Assembly: GCF_000263595.1 (NCBI RefSeq)
Contig: NZ_ADES01000027.1
Span: forward strand, 38,477-102,476
DNA length: 64,000 nucleotides
Direction of reading: 5' to 3'
From: Gardnerella vaginalis 1500E
GTDB lineage: Bacteria > Actinomycetota > Actinomycetes > Actinomycetales > Bifidobacteriaceae
Of the stretch, positions 42,399 through 51,119 are shown one piece after another. The stretch's first letter is position 1. Each line of letters starts with the position of its first letter. The notes beneath the pieces are model-generated. The model did no database searches. It worked only from the letters and a program-made list of their open reading frames with translations, and was not told the DNA's origin. The position numbers were made by a program, and so were the translations under genes.

Positions 42399-44597
42399 AT
42401 GTCTCGATTGTTGCGTTCATTGTCATGCGCACTTGTTCTTCTGCTTGCATTATTTGCATCGCTGTTAGGTTTGACAAAAATGAATGACTCCTTGGGTGAT
42501 TGTATTGCTATATATCCACAAACGAGTCGCCTTTTTTCATTACGCGGTGTGACAGAAGACAAAGCTGATCAAATTTATGCATTACTCAAGAAGACTGTTG
42601 CTCAGCATAATGCTTTTGTGGTTCGTAATGATATGCGCTTGGCAGCGAGTGACGCCGGTGTAGATGGTTTTGAGCTTGGCATATTTGGCAATCCGCGGGG
42701 TAAAGATGATTTGCTTACTTTGTCATATCTCGGAACGCCGATTCTGACATCGCATGCCTTTACGCAATTATTGCACAGCGAAAGTAACAAAACGCTTGGA
42801 CTTGATATGGCAAAAGCAGATATGCTTGCCGATCTGCCCACTATTTCCATTGAGGGTTCGCGTTTAGTTGTTCGTCAATTAGATGCCCTCGTCGACAATA
42901 GTAAAACAAAGCTTGGTGATTACAGGATTGTGGGACTTTCCAATCGAGACTACCATGCATTAGTTACTCAAGCTGCTCGCATCGCTGGTACAACCTACCA
43001 AGATTTTCAACGTGGAAAATCTGGAATAGCACGATCCAATAGTTTTAATCAACTTACTTTTATTATTGTCTGCATTGTAACAGTGTTGCTTCTTGGCATT
43101 ACGATAATCGCTGATGGGTATCTTTCGTATAGAACATTGGGAAGCTACTTGTTGCTGGGTTGGTCGCGTTCATCGTTTGCTTTGCGTCATCTTATGCCGA
43201 TACTTGTTTCAGAGCTCGCCGTATATCCTCTTGTTTGTATCGTGATGAGTTTATTTACTCACGGATTTATATGGAATATTCAATTGTTAATGCAGGCGCT
43301 GATTATAGCGTTGCCAGTTATTGCAGTTGTGTTGCTTCTCAGTGCATTAGTTATTTTGATGATTATTTCTGTAAAACCAGTAGATGCAATTCGTAATCGT
43401 ATTACCAAACGCGGTATGCTTATTGCTCTTGCACTCGTTTATGCTATTGCATCAACATGTGTATTAGAAGGTGTGCATAGCATAGATGGGCCAATAGGCG
43501 AGTTGACGAAAAGTGTGGAAGTTGCTCGTATGTGGCATCCTGTATTAAACCAGAGAATTATGTATCACCGCCTTGTAGGGCAAGATGGTGCTTCGGTATC
43601 TGGTCAATCGACGCAGTATGCCAAAGATGCTTTTGCATGGTATCGTTCTATTGAGGATAAGCCAGGAGTAAGGCTTATTTACACAAGCTTCTTTGATGCG
43701 GATATACTACAAGATTGGCGCAACGGTAGCGTATATAAGCATGTGCCTTCTAAGCCATTCTGGTCGTTTGTGGCATCGCCTAAGTACTTGCAAGATCAAG
43801 GATTTACTGTAGATAACGAGGTCAAAAACCTTGCTCGTCAGGGTGTGCGCATCTACTTCATTCCCGACACGTATAATCCTCAAGAGCAGACTTCGATGAA
43901 GCAGTGGCTTCAAGAGTCAGACAACTTAACGTCTACTGATGTTTCGACCAAGTTTACTGCGCATCCACAATTCGCATTCCGCACGTATCATCCTTCTCGC
44001 GAGTGGTTTAACTGGTCTACGGATATTCATCATAAAGTTATGGTAAAAGATCCTATTATTTTTTATGCGACGAGCGATAATTTGAATGCATCTGAAAGTG
44101 AATCATTACTTGCTGGCGGCCTTGACAATAGCTACATTAAATTGAATGATCAAGCAGCAGCTCGATATCTGAGCGACGCTTATACTGCACGGTATCATCT
44201 TGATGATAATCATCTTCAATTCTTACAAGTAGGAGAATGCATTGCAGGCTACCAAAAGACGATTATGCAGACGTTGCAATTGTTTGGTAGCGTAATTCTG
44301 CTTATTACTCTGCTTATGTTGATATTGCTTATAGCGATTATTGCTATGTTTGCAGCATGCTATCAAGAAAGTATTGCAGTGAAACGATTGCTTGGTTTTT
44401 CGCTATTACGCATATTCTCTATGCCATTCTTGCTTGTGGGACTCGTTCAAGGAGTACTTTTTATTATTGCTTCGATTGAACGGACTCGTTCTGGCATGAT
44501 ATATGTGCTGATTTCGGCAATTATTGAACTCATATTATTAACGATACAAACATATTATTTGAGTAATAAACACATTACTTCTATGGTAAAGGAGTAG
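42399..44597 (+). CDS. Bacteriocin-associated integral membrane protein (DUF1430 type)
   Basis: A 732-residue membrane protein with an N-terminal helix (residues about 5-25), a large extracellular domain, four helices near residues 210-340, a second extracellular domain, and three to four C-terminal helices (about 625-720). This topology and the C-terminal part (LFGSVILLITLLMLILLIAIIAMFAACYQESIAVKRLLGFSLLRIF) match the membrane protein that accompanies lactococcin-972-type bacteriocin loci, a MacB/FtsX-like permease. It probably exports a peptide or confers immunity with the ATPase encoded 6 bases downstream. GGGG precedes the ATG. Confidence 0.82.
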   Translation: MSRLLRSLSCALVLLLALFASLLGLTKMNDSLGDCIAIYPQTSRLFSLRGVTEDKADQIYALLKKTVAQHNAFVVRNDMRLAASDAGVDGFELGIFGNPRGKDDLLTLSYLGTPILTSHAFTQLLHSESNKTLGLDMAKADMLADLPTISIEGSRLVVRQLDALVDNSKTKLGDYRIVGLSNRDYHALVTQAARIAGTTYQDFQRGKSGIARSNSFNQLTFIIVCIVTVLLLGITIIADGYLSYRTLGSYLLLGWSRSSFALRHLMPILVSELAVYPLVCIVMSLFTHGFIWNIQLLMQALIIALPVIAVVLLLSALVILMIISVKPVDAIRNRITKRGMLIALALVYAIASTCVLEGVHSIDGPIGELTKSVEVARMWHPVLNQRIMYHRLVGQDGASVSGQSTQYAKDAFAWYRSIEDKPGVRLIYTSFFDADILQDWRNGSVYKHVPSKPFWSFVASPKYLQDQGFTVDNEVKNLARQGVRIYFIPDTYNPQEQTSMKQWLQESDNLTSTDVSTKFTAHPQFAFRTYHPSREWFNWSTDIHHKVMVKDPIIFYATSDNLNASESESLLAGGLDNSYIKLNDQAAARYLSDAYTARYHLDDNHLQFLQVGECIAGYQKTIMQTLQLFGSVILLITLLMLILLIAIIAMFAACYQESIAVKRLLGFSLLRIFSMPFLLVGLVQGVLFIIASIERTRSGMIYVLISAIIELILLTIQTYYLSNKHITSMVKE

Positions 44598-44603
44598 TCG
44601 ATA

Positions 44604-45275
44604 ATGCAAAATAACAGTATTGAACCTTTAATAAGCGTACGCAATCTTTATAAATCATATGGGAATCGACTGGTTTTAAATAATCTTAGTTTTAGTGTGC
44701 AACAAGGAGAATCGTTAGCAATCATGGGGGCTTCCGGCTCTGGAAAATCCACTATTCTAAACATTCTCGGCATGCTTGAAACCTATGATAAAGGTGAAAT
44801 AAAGATTGCTGGCAAAGAACTTCCAGCTATTAATTCTGTTGCTGCTACTAAGTTACGTCGTTATCATATTAGCTATTTATTTCAATCGTTTGCATTGCTC
44901 AATAATCGAACTGTATTTGATAATTTGTGGATTGCGATGGCATATAATAAAGAGTCAAAGTCTGTTAAACACCAAATGATTGATGCAGTTCTTGCTGAAC
45001 TCAATATTGAGTATGCTAAAAATGACCGTATTGCTGTGCTTTCTGGTGGTGAACAGCAGCGAGTTGCGATTGCTCGTGCAATGCTGAAACCTGGCTCGTT
45101 GATTTTGGCAGATGAGCCGACGGGTTCACTTGATAGAGATCTTGCTGATAAAGTGTTTGCGCAATTGCAAGCGATGAATAAAGAATATAACAAGACATTG
45201 CTTGTAGTGACACATGATCCTTTGATTGCTCAGCGATGTGATCGTGTGTTGCATATTGAGGCGTTAGCTCGGTAG
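44604..45275 (+). CDS. ABC transporter ATPase, lactococcin-972/MacB type
   Basis: A 223-residue ATPase. Walker A is GASGSGKST (near residues 38-46), the signature [15 protein letters not shown], Walker B LILADEPTGSLD and the switch His in VVTHD. It belongs to the LolD/MacB-type group that pairs with FtsX-like permeases and includes the putative bacteriocin exporter ATPases of lactococcin-972 loci. It is the third gene of the peptide operon. The operon ends here, 32 bases before palindrome E4. Confidence 0.9.
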   Translation: MQNNSIEPLISVRNLYKSYGNRLVLNNLSFSVQQGESLAIMGASGSGKSTILNILGMLETYDKGEIKIAGKELPAINSVAATKLRRYHISYLFQSFALLNNRTVFDNLWIAMAYNKESKSVKHQMIDAVLAELNIEYAKNDRIAVLSGGEQQRVAIARAMLKPGSLILADEPTGSLDRDLADKVFAQLQAMNKEYNKTLLVVTHDPLIAQRCDRVLHIEALAR

Positions 45276-45306
45276 TTGCATTGCTTCTCTTCTCTTCGTT
45301 AAATTT

Positions 45307-45359
45307 CGAGTTATCGTGGCAAAAATTGCAAAATTAGCAAAAACTGCCACGATAACTCG
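45307..45359. repeat. Palindromic repeat element E4 (inverted orientation)
   Basis: Arms CGAGTTATCGTGGC / GCCACGATAACTCG. The A-rich spacer is the reverse complement of the spacer in E1-E3, so the element is inverted. It lies between convergent genes. Confidence 0.88.
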
Positions 45360-45370
45360 GTTTTTGTGTT

Positions 45371-45544
45371 TTATAAGTCCTGTAACGCAATTCTTTTATC
45401 TTCTGCAGACTGTTTAGATGACTTATCGTCTTTCTTAAGAGAATGCGCATAGCGAATAAGACTTCTTGCAATAAAGAACACTAAAGCACATATAACAAGT
45501 GCGATAAGAATGTCAATTATCGGACCAAATAATGCATAGCTCAT
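45371..45544 (-). CDS. Small single-pass membrane protein (57 residues)
   Basis: The reading frame encodes MSYALFGPIIDILIALVICA, then LVFFIARSLIRYAHSLKKDD and a charged tail KSSKQSAEDKRIALQDL. One transmembrane helix at residues about 6-28 is followed by a basic, hydrophilic C-terminus. Its ATG overlaps the stop of the DUF2089-like gene (ATGA), which supports translational coupling. No family is recognised. It is shorter than usual gene-calling limits. Confidence 0.7.
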   Translation of the reverse strand: MSYALFGPIIDILIALVICALVFFIARSLIRYAHSLKKDDKSSKQSAEDKRIALQDL

Positions 45545-45834
45545 GATTCATCCTTTCTTTTTCTATATTCGTTTATGAGTGTTCGAGCTGTGTCAACATC
45601 GTATTTATCGTCAATAGCAAGACTCTTTACTAAAAGAACGAACGGGTCTTCTGGTTCATTGTCGCTTATTCGAATTTTTTCAATGAGCCTGTTAAGCCTG
45701 ATTCTCATCGTTGGGTAAGAGACTTGATACATTTGCGACATTTCTTTTAACGATCCAGACGATAATACAAAGTTCTTTATAAACGACATATCTTCATCTG
45801 TGAGATTAGCCATCCATTTTGGAATATGATCCAT
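45541..45834 (-). CDS. DUF2089-like helix-turn-helix protein
   Basis: A 97-residue protein. DEDMSFIKNFVLSSGSLKEMSQMYQVSYPTMRIRLNRLIEKIR (residues 14-56) is the helix-turn-helix part of the DUF2089 family, whose members are small regulators often encoded with membrane proteins. The zinc-ribbon start of the longer members is missing. It forms a two-gene operon with the 57-residue membrane protein. Its targets are unknown. It lies between the export locus and TCS2. Confidence 0.8.
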   Translation of the reverse strand: MDHIPKWMANLTDEDMSFIKNFVLSSGSLKEMSQMYQVSYPTMRIRLNRLIEKIRISDNEPEDPFVLLVKSLAIDDKYDVDTARTLINEYRKRKDES

Positions 45835-46026
45835 ATCACCCCTTTCTTCAGCCTATAAACTTTAATTAAATTAAACTTTTATTAAAAATATTAAAGTCGC
45901 TGTATGAGTTTGTCAAGCATGAGCATGAGAGATATGACGCAAAGAGACATTTTTATGTCGCCAAAATTGCCGTCTTGCCGCCAAAATAATAAAGATATAT
46001 ATTTACGTAACATATGAGAACATGGA

Positions 46027-46091
46027 GCTATCGTGGCAGTTTTTGCTAGATTTGTGATTTTTTCTAATTTTGCAATTTTTGCCACGATAAC
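46027..46091. repeat. Palindromic repeat element E5 (with longer spacer)
   Basis: Arms GCTATCGTGGCA / TGCCACGATAAC have one mismatch. The spacer is about 16 bases longer than in the others and contains a partial internal duplication of its T-rich part. Confidence 0.82.
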
Positions 46092-46108
46092 GTGCGATTT
46101 GAGTGATG

Positions 46109-47326
46109 TTAGTTTAACGGAATAACAACATTGACCAACCAAGTGTCATCATCTTTTTGCGCCTTTAAAGATCCACCTAAAAGTTCCACAGATTTTTTGT
46201 GGAACAGTAGTCCTTTGCCAAAAACAAGCTTTTCGTCAAACTTGTTCAACGTCGAAATCGAATTCATGCACATTATTTTGCATTCACGCTCATCAACCGT
46301 AACATTCATAGAAAAATCAACGCTAGTACTGCAATGCTTACGAATATTAGTAAGCAGCTCGCTGCACATGCGAATAGCACATTGAGCTTTTTCAGTACTA
46401 ACAGTCGCAGATGCAGTAAAATCACCACTCCCCGAACTTTCATCATTTACTGTTATAGAGCCATAATACCCAAGCTGCTCACAAATCTTACGTTCAGACT
46501 GTAAGCGCGCGCGAATATTACATAGAAAATCAGCCAAAGTCATGCAATTATTGCCATTAGAACCATAAATAAACTGCGTGCTAGCAATATTTGAATCTAA
46601 AGAATCATCATACTTTTGTTCAGCTTGCTCAAGCAGGCTGATAACAAGTCTCGCTTTGGAAAGTGCATTACGCGAATGTTCAATAATCTGCTCTAACGAT
46701 TCTTTTGTATGATCACTTTTCTCGGCATATAAAGCATCCGTTGCAAGCAACGTAATATCAGTAATCTCATTGTTCACATCGTCGTGCAATTGCAATGCAA
46801 CAGACGCAATATAAGACTGGAATTCGCTGCGCACAATATCCATTTTTGCGCGACTGTTTTCCTCCAACATGGTCAAATACTTGCGCAAAGCGTAACCGCA
46901 AATCATGGAAATAAGAATAAAACAAGGGAAAGTAAGCGGAATGTACGCCATTTTTGCAAAGTACATAATATTCAACGAAACTATGTATGCACAAAGCAAA
47001 TACTTCCACGAATCGTAAAAGCCTGCAACAAACATGCTAGCAATCAATGAAAAAAGAAAGCAAGTTGCATTTACACCTGGCATTGCTAGCGTTAAACAAT
47101 ACAAAATCGGAGTTACGAGTGATATTTGACGCGGAAAAGCAATCATAAGAAAAGTTGCAAACATCCAAACGTATTGGCACACAGATTGCTGCGGGTTATG
47201 CCACAAACCAGCTGTATTGCAAGATTGCACGTCCATTGATACTACAAGAATCGCCAATATTATGAATAAAGTTCGCTGAATTTTCCAGCTTTTAACCAAC
47301 TCGATAACGCGCGAAAATGTGTTCAT
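46109..47326 (-). CDS. Sensor histidine kinase, NarL-partner type (TCS2)
   Basis: A 405-residue kinase with about five hydrophobic segments before residue 150 and the box VALQLHDDVNNEITDITLLA carrying the phospho-acceptor His. CSELLTNIRKHC is the N box and LVFGKGLLFHKKSVELLGGSL lies in the HATPase domain. The start MNTFSRV overlaps the regulator's stop; an ATG 6 bases earlier is also possible. It is a paralogue of the kinase at 38749-39921, sharing the domain order and length. Confidence 0.88.
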   Translation of the reverse strand: MNTFSRVIELVKSWKIQRTLFIILAILVVSMDVQSCNTAGLWHNPQQSVCQYVWMFATFLMIAFPRQISLVTPILYCLTLAMPGVNATCFLFSLIASMFVAGFYDSWKYLLCAYIVSLNIMYFAKMAYIPLTFPCFILISMICGYALRKYLTMLEENSRAKMDIVRSEFQSYIASVALQLHDDVNNEITDITLLATDALYAEKSDHTKESLEQIIEHSRNALSKARLVISLLEQAEQKYDDSLDSNIASTQFIYGSNGNNCMTLADFLCNIRARLQSERKICEQLGYYGSITVNDESSGSGDFTASATVSTEKAQCAIRMCSELLTNIRKHCSTSVDFSMNVTVDERECKIMCMNSISTLNKFDEKLVFGKGLLFHKKSVELLGGSLKAQKDDDTWLVNVVIPLN

Positions 47327-48066
47327 TAACATGCGTTATCCGTTTCTTGCAAAAGATTTGGATGATTCTGCGGCGAATCATTAAAATATTGCATATTGCT
47401 ATCTTGCTCACGATTTTGCATCGCAGCAAACGCGGATATTGCTTGCACTCGGTTAGAAACATGCAATTTTTTGTAAATTCTATGAATATGCGTGTTAATA
47501 GTGTTTGGCATAAGGCCAAGTTGAGCCGCAATCTGATTCGTTGTGTAACCTTTAGCAAGCAGATCCATGATTTTCAGTTCTTGAGGCGGCAAAACGCTGC
47601 GCGACCTTGATTTAGAAAGCCTAATAAAAGATTCTTGCGGTGTAGCAAAATCGTAAGCAACGCCTTTAACGCAACGGCAGCCATACACATTCTGCTTATC
47701 GCAATATTGCAAAGCTTCTGCTAGCCCTTTGAAATTGTCTTTAGCAACCATCGCTTGCCCGCCAACTTGCGAAACCATCGAAGCATAGGATCTGCAGTCA
47801 TACGAAGTCATACCAATTAAAATAATGCTGTTGTTTTTTTCGCGAATTGCGCGTATTACGTCTACTCCAGACATGTCTTTCATTGACATATCAATCAAAA
47901 TATAATCCGGAGTTGTTTTTGTTACGAGGCAATATTTCAAAGCTTGCGCTCCAGATTTTACGCACCATTTGCACACGTACTCACTCGGCAAAAGCTTGCT
48001 GAGCACGTTTCGCATAACCGCTAAAACTAGCGGGTCGTTATCTACTATTGCATACGTTTTTGGCAT
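47326..48066 (-). CDS. Response regulator, NarL/LuxR type (TCS2)
   Basis: A 246-residue regulator. The receiver starts TYAIVDNDPLVLAVMRNVL with Asp59 in ILIDMSMKDMSGVDVIRAIRE. The LuxR helix-turn-helix is LPPQELKIMDLLAKGYTTNQIAAQLGLMPNTINTHIHRIYKKLHV. About 30 hydrophilic residues extend past the usual end. It overlaps the kinase gene. The close match with TCS1 (same YAIVDND start and DMSM-x-x-MSGVDVI-x-AIRE segment) indicates duplication. Confidence 0.92.
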   Translation of the reverse strand: MPKTYAIVDNDPLVLAVMRNVLSKLLPSEYVCKWCVKSGAQALKYCLVTKTTPDYILIDMSMKDMSGVDVIRAIREKNNSIILIGMTSYDCRSYASMVSQVGGQAMVAKDNFKGLAEALQYCDKQNVYGCRCVKGVAYDFATPQESFIRLSKSRSRSVLPPQELKIMDLLAKGYTTNQIAAQLGLMPNTINTHIHRIYKKLHVSNRVQAISAFAAMQNREQDSNMQYFNDSPQNHPNLLQETDNAC

Positions 48067-48259
48067 AATGGCTTTCTTGCAATCACACGCTACTTTTCTT
48101 ATATTCTACTTTATAAACGCGCGCAAAGTAGAGCAAATCGTGTAGTAATAAATGATTACAAGTAATGCATGTAAGTCAAATGTGATTATAATAAGTAACA
48201 ATATGTGACTTTTGGTTGCGTTGAAAATTCATTTTCAATAATGATTGCAGCAGGATTAT

Positions 48260-48763
48260 ATGACAAAACGACTAGTAGTATTGCACTCCGCAGAAGTAGC
48301 TGCGATGGCGTTTGCCTCAGCAGCTGCTTTTATGCGTAGCTTTGACCTTTTCGCTTTGTGGCTTGTTCTAGGACTTCTTTCTGTTGCAATGTATTCTTGT
48401 GCATATTTTTTCTTGCTCAACAGCGTTATTAAAGCAAAAAATGCGTATATAGAAAATAATATATCTAAGATTAGCGGCGCGGGTGCTAACAGCATAAGTA
48501 GTGACGTTGAGAATACAGAGAACAACAAAGATTACATAATTACTCTTGAGCAAGAGCGCAAAAAAGTCGAATCACAAAATAAGCAAATACTCAACAATTA
48601 CTCAAATAATTTAATAAATATTATTTCATGCTTTATTTGTGGGCTTATTCACGTTCCTTGGATTTATTACTACGGAATTGCAAATGGCGTTTTAACATTG
48701 GTGATTTTGTGGCGAGTAATAAAGCGCCCACAAGGTCACCCTATTGATGAAAGCGATTTCTAA
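48260..48763 (+). CDS. Hypothetical membrane protein
   Basis: A 167-residue protein of unknown family. Two helices lie at residues about 8-60, a Lys/Asn/Glu-rich coiled segment at 65-115, then two more helices at about 117-150. CAGGA precedes the ATG at 48260. It is transcribed away from TCS2 and converges on the 93-residue protein gene. The hydrophilic middle would face the cytosol or the wall depending on topology. Confidence 0.65.
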   Translation: MTKRLVVLHSAEVAAMAFASAAAFMRSFDLFALWLVLGLLSVAMYSCAYFFLLNSVIKAKNAYIENNISKISGAGANSISSDVENTENNKDYIITLEQERKKVESQNKQILNNYSNNLINIISCFICGLIHVPWIYYYGIANGVLTLVILWRVIKRPQGHPIDESDF

Positions 48764-48767
48764 GGAA

Positions 48768-49049
48768 TTAATGCTTATGTTGCTTTTCTATTGCAACGTT
48801 AAATCCTTTTGCAGCTTTGTGAAAATCTTCCATGCAATCTCCATAACCGTCTGCAATAATAGCATCATCTTTTACAACAAAAGAGCCATTTTCTAGCACA
48901 ATATATTTTGTAAAGAATTCTTCTAATTGCTTAGCTAATTCATCAATTTCATCTTGTGAAAGCTCTTCGCTACTATTTTCCGCAAGTTTATCTTCCTGCT
49001 CTTTAGTTTGATTGACAGTATTTTCACTATACATATTTGCGCTACTCAT
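48768..49049 (-). CDS. Small acidic hypothetical protein
   Basis: A 93-residue cytosolic protein with a strongly acidic N-terminal half (KEQEDKLAENSSEELSQDEIDELAKQLEEFF) and a mixed C-terminus ending His-Lys-His. AGGAG lies 8 bases upstream of the ATG. It has no recognisable family. It lies convergent to the preceding membrane-protein gene with a 4-base gap. Confidence 0.65.
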   Translation of the reverse strand: MSSANMYSENTVNQTKEQEDKLAENSSEELSQDEIDELAKQLEEFFTKYIVLENGSFVVKDDAIIADGYGDCMEDFHKAAKGFNVAIEKQHKH

Positions 49050-49309
49050 GTTTGCATCTCCTTATATTTGTAATATATTCGCAACTTATATTTGCAACAT
49101 ATATTTGCAACACATTTGTGCGTTGCTTTAAGTCTAATTACAAACATTTTCCGCGCAATCTTGAGTACTGAGTTTTGAGTACATCATATTGCTGCAAAAA
49201 ATTGCAATATTTATACTAGAAATACAAAATACGTATGAACGAGAAGCAATGTACGCGAATTAGCTACAATGCTCACAAACAAAACAGCAAATTGGAAGGG
49301 AAACAACTC

Positions 49310-49546
49310 ATGAGCAAGTACTATATAAAACTTATTAAAGAAACGCTTATTTGGATTCTTAAGTGGGCAATATTTACAGCATTCGAATTCTTTATTTTGT
49401 ACGTTGCGATTATTTCTTGGAATCATGATTTTGTACAGTTCATGCACGAATACAGTAATGCTATTATTCCATTTATAGCAACTACCGGAGCAAGCACAGC
49501 AACGATGACTCGAAACGAAGGCACTATTTTTGAAGTCAAAGATTAA
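49310..49546 (+). CDS. Small hypothetical membrane protein
   Basis: A 78-residue protein with two hydrophobic segments (about residues 12-36 and 47-63) and a polar tail. The start at MSKYYIKLIKE is chosen because GGAAGGG lies 9 bases upstream; an earlier ATG at 49235 would add a 25-residue hydrophilic extension without a ribosome site. It converges on the FMN-binding lipoprotein gene, 12 bases apart. The function is unknown. Confidence 0.6.
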   Translation: MSKYYIKLIKETLIWILKWAIFTAFEFFILYVAIISWNHDFVQFMHEYSNAIIPFIATTGASTATMTRNEGTIFEVKD

Positions 49547-49558
49547 GGTGGTTCAAGA

Positions 49559-50176
49559 TTATTGCGCGGATTGAATTGAAGCCTCTTGGCGAGCAACATC
49601 AAGCGCTTTGTTGAAGGCATCACTAGTCCAACTTGCTCCAGCAACAACCGAAATATGCAAATCTTTTAACGGCTTACCAACGATTTTTCCTGGAATAGCC
49701 TTTGAGAATGCATCCATATGGCCTCTTGAAATCGGCGTAAACGGATGAGGCGTGATTTGCACATCGCTAACATTTCCATTTGCAACGCTTAAATTTACTT
49801 CAATACTATCTTCTGCAACAGGGCCATACGTAGCTTTGATTTTATAATCGCCATCTTTATAATTGCCGGTGTCTGTTTTAGGATGATTCTGCTGGTTTTT
49901 AGAATCTTGCAAATCTCCAGAATCCTCAATTTGCGCAGAAGATTTAGATTGCTGAGCGCCAGCATCGTACTTTCCAGAAGGATTACCGCCATCATCAGCG
50001 CTCTGACCGGAATTACCAGCGAACTCATCGTTCATCGGCACAGCGCTTGGCTCACCACAAGCAGAAAACATAGCGGACGACGCGGCTACAATCGCAAGTG
50101 TAGCAACGGTTTTTGCAACTTTTTTGGATTTCAAATCATCGCGTGAAACATCGTGAAACATATTATCTGAAACCAT
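49559..50176 (-). CDS. FMN-binding-domain lipoprotein of the iron-uptake operon
   Basis: A 205-residue secreted protein. The N-terminus has a helix ending FSAC (lipobox Cys about 40), followed by a long Asp/Ser/Gln-rich linker and an FMN-binding-type domain (about 105-200). The VVAGASWTSDAFNKAL motif corresponds to the SGATxT site at which ApbE links FMN through a phosphoester to Thr; Thr is present at the final position. The start at MVSDNM is set by AAGGCGA upstream. It is the last gene of the FTR1/P19 operon and probably passes electrons for extracytoplasmic iron reduction. ApbE is encoded at 62751-63818. Confidence 0.8.
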   Translation of the reverse strand: MVSDNMFHDVSRDDLKSKKVAKTVATLAIVAASSAMFSACGEPSAVPMNDEFAGNSGQSADDGGNPSGKYDAGAQQSKSSAQIEDSGDLQDSKNQQNHPKTDTGNYKDGDYKIKATYGPVAEDSIEVNLSVANGNVSDVQITPHPFTPISRGHMDAFSKAIPGKIVGKPLKDLHISVVAGASWTSDAFNKALDVARQEASIQSAQ

Positions 50177-50221
50177 AAAATCATCGCCTTCAAATCTTAT
50201 ATATTTTAAAACCTTGCGCAA

Positions 50222-51067
50222 CTAATCATCTAAATTCGCCAACTTAGGCGACTTAGTAGGCTCATGGTCTTGCAAAGCTTCCGCAACGCTTTCATCAATA
50301 TGCGCACTCGTAAACGCAGGCTTTCCACCAATCGCTTCGTACGCTTTGTGCGCATCCTCATTATTCCAGCGCTCACCAACAAGCACACCGTGGTTGAGCA
50401 TAATTTCGCGATCCGCACACTGAGCAACCAAAGAATCGTGCGTTACAACAATAATCGTCGTTCCTTGATTGTGCAGCTGCTTAAACAAATCGAGTACAAT
50501 CTGCTCATTTTTTTCATCCAAATTACCAGTCGGCTCATCCGCAAGCAGCAACTTAGGGCAGTTTATAAGCGCACGAGCAACGCAAACACGCTGCTGCTCA
50601 CCTCCCGAAAGCTGGCTTGGCAAATGGTGAGCGCGGTCCTTCAATCCAACTCGATCCAAAGCATCCATTGCCTGAGCTTCGTCAACAACAGAATGATAGT
50701 ATTGCGCAACCATCACGTTTTCAACTGCCGTTAAATGCGGCACAAGATAAAACTTTTGAAAAACTAAGCCAATTACGTTTTTACGAACGTCTGCAAGTTG
50801 ACCTGCATTCAAATCCTCAAGTTTGCGACCTTGCAAAGACACGGAACCCTTGGACGGCGAATCCATGCAGCCAATAATGTTCATAAGCGTGGTTTTACCA
50901 GAACCACTCGAGCCAACGATTGAAAGCCACTCACCTTCTGGCACAGTGAGCGACAAATCGTCAACCGCACGAAGAGATCCGTAAATCTTGGAAATATGGT
51001 CCAAAGTCAAAAGCATTTTTGGCGTAGCTTTTGTGTTCTCCGGCTTAGTTTCTTTATTCTCTGTCAT
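50222..51067 (-). CDS. ABC ATPase of the P19/FTR1 iron-uptake system
   Basis: A 281-residue ATPase of the MacB/LolD type. Walker A is GSSGSGKTT, the signature [15 protein letters not shown], Walker [13 protein letters not shown] and the switch His is in VVTHDS. About 45 residues extend beyond the core. It lies between the two FtsX-type permease genes and the FMN-binding lipoprotein gene. The same order of FTR1, P19, DUF2318, two permeases and an ATPase is known in Campylobacter iron uptake, which supports the role. Confidence 0.88.
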   Translation of the reverse strand: MTENKETKPENTKATPKMLLTLDHISKIYGSLRAVDDLSLTVPEGEWLSIVGSSGSGKTTLMNIIGCMDSPSKGSVSLQGRKLEDLNAGQLADVRKNVIGLVFQKFYLVPHLTAVENVMVAQYYHSVVDEAQAMDALDRVGLKDRAHHLPSQLSGGEQQRVCVARALINCPKLLLADEPTGNLDEKNEQIVLDLFKQLHNQGTTIIVVTHDSLVAQCADREIMLNHGVLVGERWNNEDAHKAYEAIGGKPAFTSAHIDESVAEALQDHEPTKSPKLANLDD

Positions 51068-51119
51068 ATTAAATCCTTAACTCAAATCCTTAGTAATCAC
51101 TCTAAAATCACTCTAAAAG

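Noticed and set aside
38550..46091. The five palindromes as a CRISPR array
   Set aside because: They are separated by genes, not by short unique spacers, and no cas gene is present.
45891..46142. 83-codon frame on the minus strand
   Set aside because: Most of it is palindrome E5 read through, with no convincing ribosome site and an overlap with the kinase gene end.
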